Part shown: piece after piece, positions 41,001 to 50,809 of the stretch | Layout: every line of letters starts with the position of its first letter | Numbering within the stretch: the first letter of the stretch is position 1 | From: Saccharomycopsis fibuligera x Saccharomycopsis cf. fibuligera | Taxonomy: Eukaryota; Ascomycota; Saccharomycetes; Ascoideales; Saccharomycopsidaceae | Assembly (NCBI GenBank): GCA_001936135.1 | Contig: CP012809.1 | Location: 3,707,501-3,771,500, forward strand | Direction: 5' to 3' | Length of the DNA: 64,000 nt | Made by a program: the position numbers and the translations under genes | Notes under the pieces: model-generated | What the model was told of the DNA's origin: nothing | Databases searched by the model: none | What the model saw: only the letters and a program-made list of their open reading frames with translations

Positions 41001-43581
41001 GTTGATGGGTGGATTGAGAACAGCCGAGGAATGCGTTTTTCATTACTATAATACCAAGCGGACAGTGAATTACAAACAGTTAGTTTTAAACAAAAGAAAC
41101 AGAAAATCTAGTTCACGAAAGAAAACGGCAAAGAGTCGTAATAATCGTCGCGTGGAGTCTAATGGTATCGTTGATAAGCAACATATTAGTGCGCCAGTTA
41201 CTGAAAACGAAACAGAATCTGAGACAACTGCCACATCAGTCAATGTTGAAGCCCCCGAGAAAAAGTTGAAAAACAGAGAGAAGGAAATAAAAGAAAGAAA
41301 AAACAAAGAAGAGGAAGAAGGAAAAGAAGTCAACAAATCTGCGCAGCGACATCAGCAACAACAAGAACAACAAGAACAACAAGAACAACAAGAACAACAA
41401 GAACAACAAGAACAACAAGAACAACTAGAACAACAAGAACAACAAGAACAACAAGAACAACAAGAACAACTAGAACAACAACAAGAGCTACAACAAGACA
41501 AACAAGACAAACAAGACAAATTAGAAAAACCAGAAAAACAAGAAAAACCAGAAAAACGAGAAAAACAAGAAAAACAGCTGCAACAAGAACAGCAACAAAA
41601 AAAACAACAAGTAAAGGAAAGGGATGCTAAAAGAATGATTGAGGCAGGGCAAGGGTTGCTTTCTAATGAGGTTTCTAGTGGTAAAGATGAGCCACCATTG
41701 AAGAAGAAGAAGTTGATTGAAAGAATACCCGAACATGAGTTGATCAGCAGCAAAGAATCACAAGCTGTTATGGATAAACCATCTCAAAATATCTATGTTA
41801 ATGGCATTCAAGCAGTGCTTAAACCAGATGAGGTTGTCTCCAAAGACAAAAAGCCCAAAACAGTGTCTAGCTATTGGAGTGTTGCTGAGATTGGTTTATT
41901 TCCAATGTTACTAAAGAAATATGGTACTCAATGGGATAATATTGCTAAAGAAATGGGAACGAAAACTACTATTATGGTCAGAAACTACTATTCGAAGAAT
42001 GCAGACAAGGAAGGCTGGAGAGAAGAAGCGGAAAGAGTTGATAGGGAAAGGGAGCAAAAGAACAGTGCCGCGCCTTATACAGCTCAAATGATGACTATTA
42101 ATTCTTTTCCCCAGACAGTTAGTCAACATAGTTCTGATGCTTCTCAAGGTTCAGCAACTACTGAAAATTCCATACCTGCGCCTCCTCCATTAGGTTACTT
42201 TTTTGATAGGTCTGCTCCAACATCTTACTCAATGTCTGGTGCTTTGAAACAGGGAAAGGCTTCTGGTAGCATGACATTTTTGCCTAGTATAAGCTCTTTA
42301 ACTAATACTAATAGTATTTCTAAATCACCAATTGGTACACTGTCCGTTCCGCTAGGTACCTTCTATAATGGCAGAGTTTCGGACACTAGTCAAAATTTAG
42401 AGGAAGGCGTCAAAACTATAATTAATGGCAACGCTCATGAAGAACAAGAACCCCAAACCAGACAATACACACCACCCTATGCAACCTTAAACCAAAGAAG
42501 ATCCAATTCTCCATCGTTGTTGAACCCGATCTTGAATGATTCCAGCAGTCTGGCCATAAACAACAGTAACAGCAACTATAACGGCAGCATCAGTGGAACG
42601 GCGTTTAGTTATGCTCCGCAAAAGCAAGAACCTAAGTTTACTAGATCTCCGCTTCCAACAATCCAATCGTTGATAAATGTTGATTCAGGTTCTGCGCCTC
42701 GGACGAGTGTTAGATCAGGCTCCCCTAAAACTTCTATCTCAAACTTGATAAGCCAGCCAACATCAACCTCATCATTATCTGCTGTAGATAATGTTGACAC
42801 TTATAATGGCCACAGTGTTGCTCCACAGACTTCACAGACTTCACAGACTTCACAGACTCATCAGGTATCTACTAGACCTCTGCAACCTGTAACTAGACCT
42901 TCGATAATGAATTTGCTTAATAGTAATAGCTCATCGGTTGCTCCCAAGTCTGAACACGTTGGAGGTTCCAGCAGAGGCACTACACCGCCTGTTAACCTTC
43001 CTCCGATTTCTAGTTTAGAAACTACACTGACGAACAATTATGAGAGGCCGCAAACACAAACACAAATGCAAATGCAAAATCAGCAACAACAATACTCATA
43101 TCCATATGACGCATCAAGATCGGTGCTTTCATTCACGTCTGCTAGCACAAGATCAATCTTAAATCATTCAGCACCAGCCATTACTTCACATTCTAGACCT
43201 TCATCACCATCCGTAATTAATAGCTTGCTTAACCATGACGACAAGCCTCAAGCAGTCAGTAGGCTTCCTCCGTTGAGTAGTAAATGGAACACACCACTTA
43301 CAACAACAACAGCCTCAAATGCACTTCAACCAGAGTATCAACAGAAACAGCAGCAGCAGCAGCAACAACAACAACAACAACAACGGAAGCCCTCACTCTC
43401 TGGGTTTGATACTTTGCTAACGGCTGCGTACAGGCAACAACAACCCACAGTAACTTCAACTTTCTTGCCAAGTAATCGTGGATCTGACAACAATGCCGCT
43501 GCTCATAAAAGAGGTTACTCTAACGAGTCGAACCGGTACAAAGCATATCCATACAGCTCAACAGAAAATAACAGAAACTGA
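38041..43581 (+). CDS. SNT1: Snt1-like SANT-domain corepressor, Set3 complex scaffold
   Basis: 1846 residues from the ATG at 38041. The N-terminal ~450 residues are Ser/Tyr/Gly/Asn-rich low complexity (many SYYPGGSYS-like units). A conserved helical block lies at about 745-850 (HIGEGCVFPLNRLEQKLFDL, DLSEYPFYDQNILLHE). SANT domain 1 is at about 962-1013 (FSKEEHHLFVDAYVAHPKKF, HYYNTKRTVNYK) and SANT domain 2 at about 1275-1325 (SYWSVAEIGLFPMLLKKYG, MVRNYYSKNADKEGW). Between them is a long (QQE)n tract. The C-terminal 500 residues are Ser/Pro/Asn/Gln-rich with a pure Gln run near 1770-1782. The two SANT domains and layout match yeast Snt1 and the NCoR/SMRT family, part of the Set3C deacetylase. 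It is about 600 residues longer than S. cerevisiae Snt1. Confidence 0.88.
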   Translation: MAMPSSTNDSKGISSSTNSGSKANNNSSLGSSQQINDYKKRSTIPYTTNTSTGNNTGSSYRRVSGSHPQSQLNSYYRSSYNSKSYYSSISGNKAEYESVSGKRSNSLINSGYYNRLKSKDYHSRPQNDAFYGNEGATGNSGNSNSKPYFNKPTRVKSNPENLHHNPQMEQGQLSSDFQDQSNKMSSEPSHNHLEYSINGSANDNISSSAAEEQPTRLRPSLSINTANDYKHLEDPKSALDKPLSSGSKTSRSGSSYYPGSSYTNPKFANYGTRKYYGAKYGNKSPTDKIITDDSKKVPTEDFTEKSNAGGDSYYPGGSYSGSSYSKSYKQSTRPYFGKPSKSDYYSNGQDTYYNSKYFNSYSGYSNGYPGGYGDHYGKQSKSHYSSTHGTHEGQDESHSTPPGSGGKFGRPKKYANWYGGAAPNSIASAKGNTLSSNNSQASSPTASWFNEKDQFADEQTTNEFPLDKNVVGKSQAKVNKNKDKQVGNDDPDHDNGIIMKKENEEEVAEKQSQTDEFDSSKAARQIVSERGIKKNQVQANNAIISKSADVDIKAKVGTAAAQNTDKLPDAEAKEGESSLSKTEILHKSIEKPLIESDSKESSLVPDGKATEKSPNASKEQTDKSQAMEKEKIIREEENANEGDDYDIDSDIEINFDEDEEEEKPAKKENDEEQKVAKSTEHIEQVLDNDGGSQKKLLSVPTEEKSSVHQVEVQTSSTSPTPEVYKKLERKARSTVKRAPKKQHKKLYIHIGEGCVFPLNRLEQKLFDLKNRPREETVEHQSYLFKKPVNDLSEYPFYDQNILLHEQVVKPKLLDVLKLYQKRVYYKTLSLKKDYQELKEQWDFKCEQNEKQLVEIYPDYQAQLFDNEFKSHASPTAEEKTPTSRRHRSHLADSVTSEAEFEKILQQIKMNDPLYRAEQHAATIPDMIINPFTKYSKHFVNVNNLVLDKTSFIKRLVTDPVDNFSKEEHHLFVDAYVAHPKKFGKIAQLMGGLRTAEECVFHYYNTKRTVNYKQLVLNKRNRKSSSRKKTAKSRNNRRVESNGIVDKQHISAPVTENETESETTATSVNVEAPEKKLKNREKEIKERKNKEEEEGKEVNKSAQRHQQQQEQQEQQEQQEQQEQQEQQEQLEQQEQQEQQEQQEQLEQQQELQQDKQDKQDKLEKPEKQEKPEKREKQEKQLQQEQQQKKQQVKERDAKRMIEAGQGLLSNEVSSGKDEPPLKKKKLIERIPEHELISSKESQAVMDKPSQNIYVNGIQAVLKPDEVVSKDKKPKTVSSYWSVAEIGLFPMLLKKYGTQWDNIAKEMGTKTTIMVRNYYSKNADKEGWREEAERVDREREQKNSAAPYTAQMMTINSFPQTVSQHSSDASQGSATTENSIPAPPPLGYFFDRSAPTSYSMSGALKQGKASGSMTFLPSISSLTNTNSISKSPIGTLSVPLGTFYNGRVSDTSQNLEEGVKTIINGNAHEEQEPQTRQYTPPYATLNQRRSNSPSLLNPILNDSSSLAINNSNSNYNGSISGTAFSYAPQKQEPKFTRSPLPTIQSLINVDSGSAPRTSVRSGSPKTSISNLISQPTSTSSLSAVDNVDTYNGHSVAPQTSQTSQTSQTHQVSTRPLQPVTRPSIMNLLNSNSSSVAPKSEHVGGSSRGTTPPVNLPPISSLETTLTNNYERPQTQTQMQMQNQQQQYSYPYDASRSVLSFTSASTRSILNHSAPAITSHSRPSSPSVINSLLNHDDKPQAVSRLPPLSSKWNTPLTTTTASNALQPEYQQKQQQQQQQQQQQQRKPSLSGFDTLLTAAYRQQQPTVTSTFLPSNRGSDNNAAAHKRGYSNESNRYKAYPYSSTENNRN
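41353..41640 (+). repeat. (CAACAAGAA)n codon repeat inside SNT1
   Basis: A nine-base unit coding Gln-Gln-Glu is repeated about a dozen times from 41353, with occasional CTAGAA variants (Leu-Glu), then decays into CAAGACAAA/GAAAAACCA repeats (KQDKQDK, EKPEKQ) to about 41600. The near identity of units points to recent expansion. The mirror strand gives a meaningless Cys/Ser-rich frame. It lies in the linker between the two SANT domains and probably forms a long charged helix. Confidence 0.9.
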
Positions 43582-43631
43582 CTAAGATGATTAAAAGTAA
43601 AGGTTTTTGGAGTTTTGTGCACTAGTTTTCT

Positions 43632-43663
<32 letters not shown>

Positions 43664-44141
43664 GTTCGTTTAGGAAAGGTTTTGTCGTAGCATACATGTA
43701 TAATAGCTAATAGTGTCTTTTTTATTTTATATTACTTTAATTTACTTTTTCTTTTAAATTTTCTTATTTTGTGTTTTCTTTTTTATGTTATGATGACGAA
43801 TCAATTTGAAATTCCAGTTAATACAAATTTAGAGGAACGGTAAAGTAAGAATTTTTTTTTTGTTTCCCTGAGAATTTTGTGGAGGATTAAACTAAACAGC
43901 TCGATTACTAAGATAACGTCAGTCGCGGTGTAACCGGAAAAGAAGTAACGACAAAAAAGGGAGAAGAACAACAAGAAAATAGGTAAAGTATGGTGAAATA
44001 TACTTATCGGTTGGTGTAAAAATGGTTTAACTAATGGATAAAAGAATATATATTAAGCAGAATTGTATCATTTTTTATCATTTTGAGTCAAGCCTCCCTT
44101 ACTTTTTGATAACGAAATAGTGTCTCAAACAAGAACTGCTT
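43582..44141. other. Intergenic region between convergent genes, with a T26 run
   Basis: 560 bp between the stops of SNT1 and the seipin gene. A pure T run lies at 43637-43663 and T-rich stretches continue to 43780. I see no gene. Confidence 0.7.
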
Positions 44142-46208
44142 CTAATTTCTGCTATCATAGTTGTCGCTAGTACTATTGTTGGTAGTCGTATCGGTAATTG
44201 TACCGTCATCAGTAATTGTGCCCATGCCAGTGCCCATGCCAGTGCCTGATTCTGTGCCGGATTCTGTGCCTGATTCTGTGCCGGATTCAGTGTCACTTGC
44301 AGTTACGCTTCTCTGTTCAGTGTTGATATTACTTTCAATGGGGATATTGCCAGAGGCACTATTAACAGCAGTACCACAATCATTATTATTAATGGTGTTT
44401 TTATCATGTTTTAGCACATCATTTACTCTTGACGATGACAGAGAATTAATATTATCATTATCATCATCATTCGCGATATTCATTATTGATTGAGATACTT
44501 TCGTACCTGTACTCAAGCTCACCGATGATCCCGAATGCTGATGCGGCTGTTTACTGCTTGCACTTCTTTGACTGTGATTTCGCTTGGGGCCAAAATTTTT
44601 CCGGGATCTCGATTTCGATGATGATGCTCTTGCGGCAACTTCTTGTTTTCTTTTCTGCCTAACAAGTTGCCTAATCTTTTCAACAGCTTCATAATCATGA
44701 TCATTACCAAGCACCAGTTGCAAATATGGCGCCACTTTTCCTTTGAAGAACAGATTATTCAACCACCTATAGACCACTAAACAACTGATCACGTAACTAA
44801 TTGTATTTCCAATGAACATAAGCACTGTGCCAACCAGATAGACAATAATATGGTGGTTTTCTAGGAACGCACCCCAAGTATTTTGCTCTAGCTGAAATTC
44901 AAGATAAGCATTGAAGTTGTTGATGACGATGCGGTTATTGAACTCGATCACCAAATTATCGTCATTCTCAGTTATATTGTTATTACTGCTATTTGTATGA
45001 TCCTCATCTTCGTTATTTCTATAATAAGCACTTTGCAGTGATCTGGCAAAGACAGACTCTTTGAACTGAAAATTTGATAGCAATTTGAGTACTGTTTGTG
45101 CATTAGAGAAGAGTGATGCTGTAGCGCTATTAACACTACCCGATCTACTGCCAAAGACAGCACCAGCTTGAAAAGAGCATTTAGGAAGGCCAATACTGTA
45201 AATAAAAGGCGGCAAAAATTGCTTCATGAAAGGTGGGATAATTTTATTCTCAAACTTGTAGCTTTCACAATCTAATATAAAACTTTGAGTAATAGTTAAT
45301 GGAATTTCCTTGTTGGTTTCCTTAATAATATCATAATCTTTCTTTGAAATGAATGACGAATAATACGGCCGGTCAAGCGATGCTGGTAAGTAGCGCGATA
45401 ATGGCCACATGTTGACAGGCTGCTGCGTGCTAGCCCAGCTAGCCAACCCAAAAGTTTTACTCTTACTTTTGCTTCTGTCATTACTATTGGATTTTTGGAA
45501 ATATCGATAGTTACTGGCATCATAATGACGCCGCACGAGATCCAGGGTCGTTTTACCGCTCATTATGCTGAATTTAAGAGCATGTTCCTGGTGGTGGTGA
45601 TTGCTGCCAGAGCTGCTCCAGCCGGGGCTGCTTGATTCTCTCATAGAAGAAATCCATTGCCATTCATCATTATCGTCATTACTATTAGTATCAGGATCAA
45701 GCGGTTGGATTATTGACGGCCTCGTTGCTTGTTGTAGTCCAATATTGGAAGGGCCACAATAACCTGTGAATTTCAAAAATAAATCATAATTTCCTCCATC
45801 CCACAGAACCAATTGCAATAATTTTGATTCTTGCAAATTGACAACAGCAAATGGCGCTTGGCCTGGAAATTCATAATTGAAATGCAAAGGTACAATAATC
45901 TTGCCGCTGTTAGTGAGAGGGAAAAGCAATGTTGTGTAGAATTTGTGGAAAAGAAAAGCGGACCACGGGAGAATCACCAAGCTAATGGTGATGACAGTAA
46001 TGGTGAGGTAGAGAAACATACGAGTGGTGTATATTAGCCAACCATCACGAGATTCATGTCGACGTTGGCGTTTATGACCGACTTGGCTCAGGAATTGGGA
46101 TTTGGGCTGTTGCCGTTGCTGTTGCTTTAAGAGTGATTGTGATTGTGAGTAAGAACGTTGTGGGGCGCGCTTAGGTGGAGAAGAAGAAGATAATGGTGCG
46201 CTGCTCAT
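44142..46208 (-). CDS. SEI1: Seipin-like ER protein of lipid droplet assembly, with long tail
   Basis: 688 residues from the ATG at 46208. After a basic, Gln/Ser-rich N-terminus come a membrane helix at 63-85 (MFLYLTITVITISLVILPWSAFL), the seipin-like block FHKFYTTLLFP..VPLHFNYE and a lumenal region. The second membrane helix is at about 452-478 (YLVGTVLMFIGNTISYVISCLVV). This two-helix, lumenal-domain layout is that of seipin (Sei1/Fld1), a ring-shaped ER protein at lipid droplet contact sites. S. cerevisiae Sei1 has only 285 residues. Here the lumenal domain contains Ser/Asn-rich inserts and a cytosolic tail of ~210 residues follows, with Arg/Lys/Ser stretches and a repeat of SGTE and GMGT units at the end. 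The assignment rests on layout and short motifs, so it is likely but not certain. Confidence 0.7.
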   Translation of the reverse strand: MSSAPLSSSSPPKRAPQRSYSQSQSLLKQQQRQQPKSQFLSQVGHKRQRRHESRDGWLIYTTRMFLYLTITVITISLVILPWSAFLFHKFYTTLLFPLTNSGKIIVPLHFNYEFPGQAPFAVVNLQESKLLQLVLWDGGNYDLFLKFTGYCGPSNIGLQQATRPSIIQPLDPDTNSNDDNDEWQWISSMRESSSPGWSSSGSNHHHQEHALKFSIMSGKTTLDLVRRHYDASNYRYFQKSNSNDRSKSKSKTFGLASWASTQQPVNMWPLSRYLPASLDRPYYSSFISKKDYDIIKETNKEIPLTITQSFILDCESYKFENKIIPPFMKQFLPPFIYSIGLPKCSFQAGAVFGSRSGSVNSATASLFSNAQTVLKLLSNFQFKESVFARSLQSAYYRNNEDEDHTNSSNNNITENDDNLVIEFNNRIVINNFNAYLEFQLEQNTWGAFLENHHIIVYLVGTVLMFIGNTISYVISCLVVYRWLNNLFFKGKVAPYLQLVLGNDHDYEAVEKIRQLVRQKRKQEVAARASSSKSRSRKNFGPKRNHSQRSASSKQPHQHSGSSVSLSTGTKVSQSIMNIANDDDNDNINSLSSSRVNDVLKHDKNTINNNDCGTAVNSASGNIPIESNINTEQRSVTASDTESGTESGTESGTESGTGMGTGMGTITDDGTITDTTTNNSTSDNYDSRN

Positions 46209-47903
46209 TTTGTACTTTGTGTATGTGTTGGCTCTTGTATAGCGTATATTATGTACTAAATTTTGACAGGCAGCCGTGAATATTGCACTTTCTGGATTTA
46301 AAGAAGTGTTGGTTATGAAGAAGCGCTATTCGGCCAATTGACAGAAGTAGCACACTGTGACAACAACAAGAATGTCCTTTTCTTTAATAACGTTAATTGT
46401 TACAAGGTAAGGGGTACCTGGTGACTGGTAACCCAAAAGCACAAAGAAGCAGTATCCTAAGCGCCTATTATTTATATCAGAGTCTAGATGTGCTAATAGA
46501 CATACATGCACCTGAGTTTTTAATTTTTTTTTTTTTTTTTGATAAATTTGATTTTGAATTGACCTGAGGGGGAGATCTAGTTTAACTTTTGTGATGGATA
46601 AACAAAAAAACGAAAAACAAAAAGAAACGCATCGGCCACCACGCAGCTCGACTAATTTGTTTAACTCCACTCCACTACACTCCAATCGGTGCATTATTGA
46701 TATCAGTCTAAATAGTAAGTGACAACATCAGAACCCAGTATTAAGTTAAATATAGAGTAGGATAAGCAGTCTCAGTCTCAGTTTCTGGCCATATGACTGA
46801 TTTTTGCTTTGCTCTGCTCTGCAACAGTTTAAGAAATAGAAGAATGGCAGAAAAAGGAAAGATTTTTGAGATTTATTGATGAATTACATTGATTGAAAGT
46901 TAGCGCTAAAAATGTGAAACTGCATCCTTAGATGATCACTGTCCAAATTATTTGAGATCTTTGAATATGAGATTTCGAATTGTCCTACTTAAGCTCATGA
47001 GGTAACTTTAGTGCGTCTAGAGCTTTTCTGCAGTTAAATTTACCTACTTGCAAGCTCGTTAATGGTATTGATAGTACATCAACTTGAACCAGTAAGGTGT
47101 TACAACAAATTAATGCGACAGTAATGTAATGTATATGAAACCATGAAATAAAGATAAATAAGAAATGGAAAAAAAAAGTGTGTTATAAGGAAAAAAAAAA
47201 AAAAAAATAGAAGAAAAATACCATTGCAATGATATTGAAAAAGAAAATTGGAAAAAACTGTACTCAAAACAATATAGAAATAAGTTAGCTAGTATTAATA
47301 ATAATAATAGTCGTTCGTAAATAAATAAATTAAAATTGTAAAATAAAAATAAAAACCGTTATTTGACTATCCTTCCAATAACAAATAAAAATGTAAAATG
47401 TAAAGTATTTTATGAAGTGTGAAATGTGAAATGTAAAATATGAAATGTGAAATCATTAAATGATTGCAAAAAGAAGAAGACAAATAGAGAAGAAACCGCA
47501 AAGACATTAAATAAAGTATAGACTAGCTAGTCAAAAAGAATGGAGAGAAAGAGAAAAAGGAAAAAGGGAAAAGTAAAAATTTGAAAGGTGAAAATCGAAA
47601 AATAAAGTAGGTAAAATACAAATACATGAGAAAATTAACTAATGTGACAATAGAGGAAACAGCGCAACCGCTATAAGAAACAGAAACAGAAAAACATAGT
47701 CAAATATATAAAAAATAACAAGCAAAGACACGAGCATTATGTATGAGAATAGGCGATCATTCGAATTATCTATCTTGACTCACTAATATACAACACAAAA
47801 AGAAACCTCATACACTTTAAAATAAAAAAAAACAAGTCAAACAAAACAACAACAAAAAAAAAAAAAAAAAAGGAAACGGTTGGAAAATGCAAGTTAATCA
47901 TGA
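46209..47903. other. 1.7-kb intergenic region, seipin promoter and SFP1 downstream sequence
   Basis: Both neighbours are read leftwards. The 300 bp next to the seipin gene should be its promoter. The part from about 47150 is extremely A-rich with imperfect repeats such as GTGAAATGTGAAATGTAAAATATGAAATG (47418-47446, a 7-base period). I see no gene. Confidence 0.6.
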
Positions 47904-49853
47904 TTAATGTGTACTGTGGCCTCTATGATACTTCAACCCATTCAAGTTCTTGTACCTCTTACCACAAACCTCACATCTATATGGCTTGTCCTTTTCAAGA
48001 TTAAAATTGCCATCAGGATATGGCTGGTTACTTTCAGGATCAATCACACTGAACGTACCGTCAGGGTTTTCCAATAATTTCTGATTCTGGTGACCATGGG
48101 CTTTATGATATTTGAGACCATTTTGATTCTTATACGTTTTGTCACAACCAATCACTGGACATTTAAATGGTCTATTTTCGCCATCCACATAAAGGTGGCG
48201 AGCTGGGTCATCAATACATATTTCTTCATCTTCTCCAGAATTGCCACTTGGGTTATTACCATGACTTGGCCCATTTGAAGAGTTAACAAAGTTAGTGTTG
48301 CCCTGTTGGTGATGGCCATTCTGTTGATGCTGTGGATGCTGTTGTTGATGTTGCTGTTGTTGTTGTTGCTGAAGATTAGCGCTGAGGTTGGAGGTATGTG
48401 GCGATTTATTTTGTAGCTGCGGCGAGACGCTGTTGAAATTACCTGACTGAAGGTTAGATCTCGCCGTACCAAAGCTTGTATTTGAACTGCTGCCGTCCTT
48501 ATTTAGTAGCACATTAGCGGCGTTACTGGTGTTGTTAAGATTGTTGTTGTTGTGATTATCACTAAATCCATCGTTACCGCCGGCGGTGGCGTTGAAATTG
48601 CTTAAAACGCCACCAAGATGGTTATTAAAGTTGAATAGGGTATCGTTATTAGCGCCATTATTGGTTATATCACCTAGTTGGCTGTTTTGGTTTTGCTGAT
48701 GATGCGCTGCATCTATCAGACTACCATTGGCAATATTTCCACCATTCATATTACTGTTGTTGTTATTATTAGTTCCATTGTCAGCATGCAAATTGTTGGC
48801 GATGGCATCATTACTGGACAAAAACACCTCATTTGTGGAGACCCCTTCCATTAAATCCAGGGTTGATCTTATTTTACCTGGCCTACCGTTATTGCGACCG
48901 CTATTAGCCACAAGTTCGCTTGGTGGCGACACTGAAATATGCGCTTCTTCGTAATGCCTAAGCAAATCGTGCAAAGTCGGCAACAAATTACCGCAACAAC
49001 TGTAGTCTTTGCAATAATCAGCTTCCAAGTTGGGCAAATAATTCACTTGAGGCGGCGACATTGTCATCATTAAGTCATTGTTAATATTAAGCATACCGCT
49101 GCTATTGTTGTGATGATGTGTTGGGTTGAATGCGCTGCTACTGCCGCCACCATTTAGCACGCTAAAATTATTGTTTGAATGATTTTGATTATGAAAGTTT
49201 TGACTATTGCTATGGGCATGATGACTCTGGTTTGGGTTATTGCTATTATTGTTGTTACCGTTGTTATTATTACTATTATTTCCTACGATGCCGTTGTGGT
49301 GGAAAAGCACTTCATCTTTAAGCCAGCTTCCGATGGTAAGAGAACCAAAAGAAACACCGCCCATCCCCTGAGTGTGGGCTATACTTTCTCTTCTAAGCCT
49401 TGGATTATTGAGAAACTGGGATATGTTCTGGTTGCTGATGTTGTTTATTATGTTTGAGGTAGTGTTGTTGTTTGTGTTGTTTGTGTTAATTGTGTTGTTT
49501 GTGTTGTTATTTGAGGGCGTGTTGTTGATGTTGCTATTGTTGTTATTGCCCGTTGTGTTGCTTACATTATTAATGTTCTGGTTATTGTTGTTGGGGAGTT
49601 GATTGCGAAAACCAAAACCGGGATTTTTTTGGTACGCTATGTCGATGGGTGCGGCGGTTGAGGACATGGAGATGTGGCTATTTTTATTAAGGTCAAAGTC
49701 GTAGGAAGGGATGTCGTTGCTGCTGCCGTTACTATTAGTTGGATGAAAGCCAGGGGAGTTTGCAGTGGACATGGCGCTATCGAAGTCAAAGTCGAACATT
49801 TCCGTGTCGCCGCTGGCGCCGGGCTGGATGTTGACCAGAAAGTCAGGGTTCAT
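47904..49853 (-). CDS. SFP1: Sfp1-like zinc-finger transcription factor
   Basis: 649 residues from the ATG at 49853. Most of it is Asn/Gln/Ser/His-rich. A split zinc-finger-like block lies at about 277-303 (DYCKDYSCCGNLLPTLHDLL, RHYEEAH). Near the C-terminus are two C2H2 fingers: FKCPVIGCDKTYKNQNGLKY..H at 563-588 and YRCEVCGKRYKNLNGLKYHR..H at 625-647, with the GLKYH helix that marks the Sfp1 family. In S. cerevisiae, Sfp1 (683 residues) activates ribosomal protein and ribosome-biogenesis genes under TORC1 control; in Candida relatives it also affects biofilm and stress responses. Several likely targets (RPL31, DHR2, DYS1) lie in this window. The upstream region is long and repeat-rich, suggesting a regulated leader. 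Confidence 0.93.
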   Translation of the reverse strand: MNPDFLVNIQPGASGDTEMFDFDFDSAMSTANSPGFHPTNSNGSSNDIPSYDFDLNKNSHISMSSTAAPIDIAYQKNPGFGFRNQLPNNNNQNINNVSNTTGNNNNSNINNTPSNNNTNNTINTNNTNNNTTSNIINNISNQNISQFLNNPRLRRESIAHTQGMGGVSFGSLTIGSWLKDEVLFHHNGIVGNNSNNNNGNNNNSNNPNQSHHAHSNSQNFHNQNHSNNNFSVLNGGGSSSAFNPTHHHNNSSGMLNINNDLMMTMSPPQVNYLPNLEADYCKDYSCCGNLLPTLHDLLRHYEEAHISVSPPSELVANSGRNNGRPGKIRSTLDLMEGVSTNEVFLSSNDAIANNLHADNGTNNNNNSNMNGGNIANGSLIDAAHHQQNQNSQLGDITNNGANNDTLFNFNNHLGGVLSNFNATAGGNDGFSDNHNNNNLNNTSNAANVLLNKDGSSSNTSFGTARSNLQSGNFNSVSPQLQNKSPHTSNLSANLQQQQQQQHQQQHPQHQQNGHHQQGNTNFVNSSNGPSHGNNPSGNSGEDEEICIDDPARHLYVDGENRPFKCPVIGCDKTYKNQNGLKYHKAHGHQNQKLLENPDGTFSVIDPESNQPYPDGNFNLEKDKPYRCEVCGKRYKNLNGLKYHRGHSTH

Positions 49854-50809
49854 AGTGGGGGGTGGTGGTAGTTATGGAGGAGTAGTGGGAATGGTAGTAG
49901 TGGGCTGGTGATAGATGTTGGTAGGATGATGACAAACAGAAGTAGAGAGTGATAAAACTGATACCGGTACTAGTACAAATGAATTACTGGAAGGACAGTA
50001 ATTGACGAATGGATGAATGGGGCTAGTGACTAGCGGCTAGCTGTGATTTAGTATGGGATGGCAAACAATGCACTGAGGGAAATGTTCCTTAACGGTGAGT
50101 GGAAAATGAAAAACAGACAAGAGAAAAAAAAAAAAAATAAAAAATAAAAAATAAAAAGTAAAAAATAAAAAAAGTAGAAAGTCAGGAGCAGAGCACAGGG
50201 CAAAGAAAAAACACTAGCGACTTGAGTTGAGTTGGGGCGGAACCAGGAAATTTCGCAGCTGGAAAAGTTGAAAGTTGGAAAATGTAAAATGGAAAATAGA
50301 AAATGGAAAGCGGAAACTGAGAAACTGGGAAATTGGGAAACTGGGAAATTGGGAAATTGGGAGCGCTGGCATGCACTGGTGCTGGAGAGCAGAGACACAG
50401 TAGGACAAGCACGGAAGCGGTGGCGGCCGATAGTCGACTATACTGCTGGTAGAGTATAGTGTTTGTGTGTTTGTGTTTATGTTCGTGCAATGAGCAGTGT
50501 GTGTGTGGTAAGACAAACACTGGGATGGCCGTGGGGAATATATTGGTATCTACTGTACTGTGCGGTGTAGCTTAGTGCAGCGTATACACTATAGTGTTGT
50601 TGGTAGAATGTAGCTGGTGTAGTGTAGTGTAGTGGAGTGGATTGGTGTTGAGTTGAGTGGTAGCGTTTGTGTCGATGGGGAGAGCGCGAGTAACCAGTAC
50701 TGCAGCGGACCGGAAGCTGCGATTGGTGGCTGCTGGAATTGGGTGGTGAGCTCACGGGTAGTCAGCTGGCCAGCCCAATGCAGGGACTACCCGGACATTT
50801 GAGAGCACC
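49854..50809. other. SFP1 upstream region with purine-rich tandem repeats
   Basis: No gene. From about 50265 to 50362 the plus strand consists of short repeats of the type GGAAATTGGGAAACT and GGAAAATGTAAAATGG; on the SFP1 sense strand this is a C/T-rich leader or promoter. An A-rich tract lies at 50127-50175. From 50540 to 50650 there is a TGTAGTG-type repeat. Confidence 0.55.

Noticed and set aside
41352-41753. Minus-strand open frame of 133 codons rich in Cys and Ser (CCSCCS repeats)
   Set aside because: It is the mirror of the (QQE)n repeat of SNT1; the repeat alone explains the composition.
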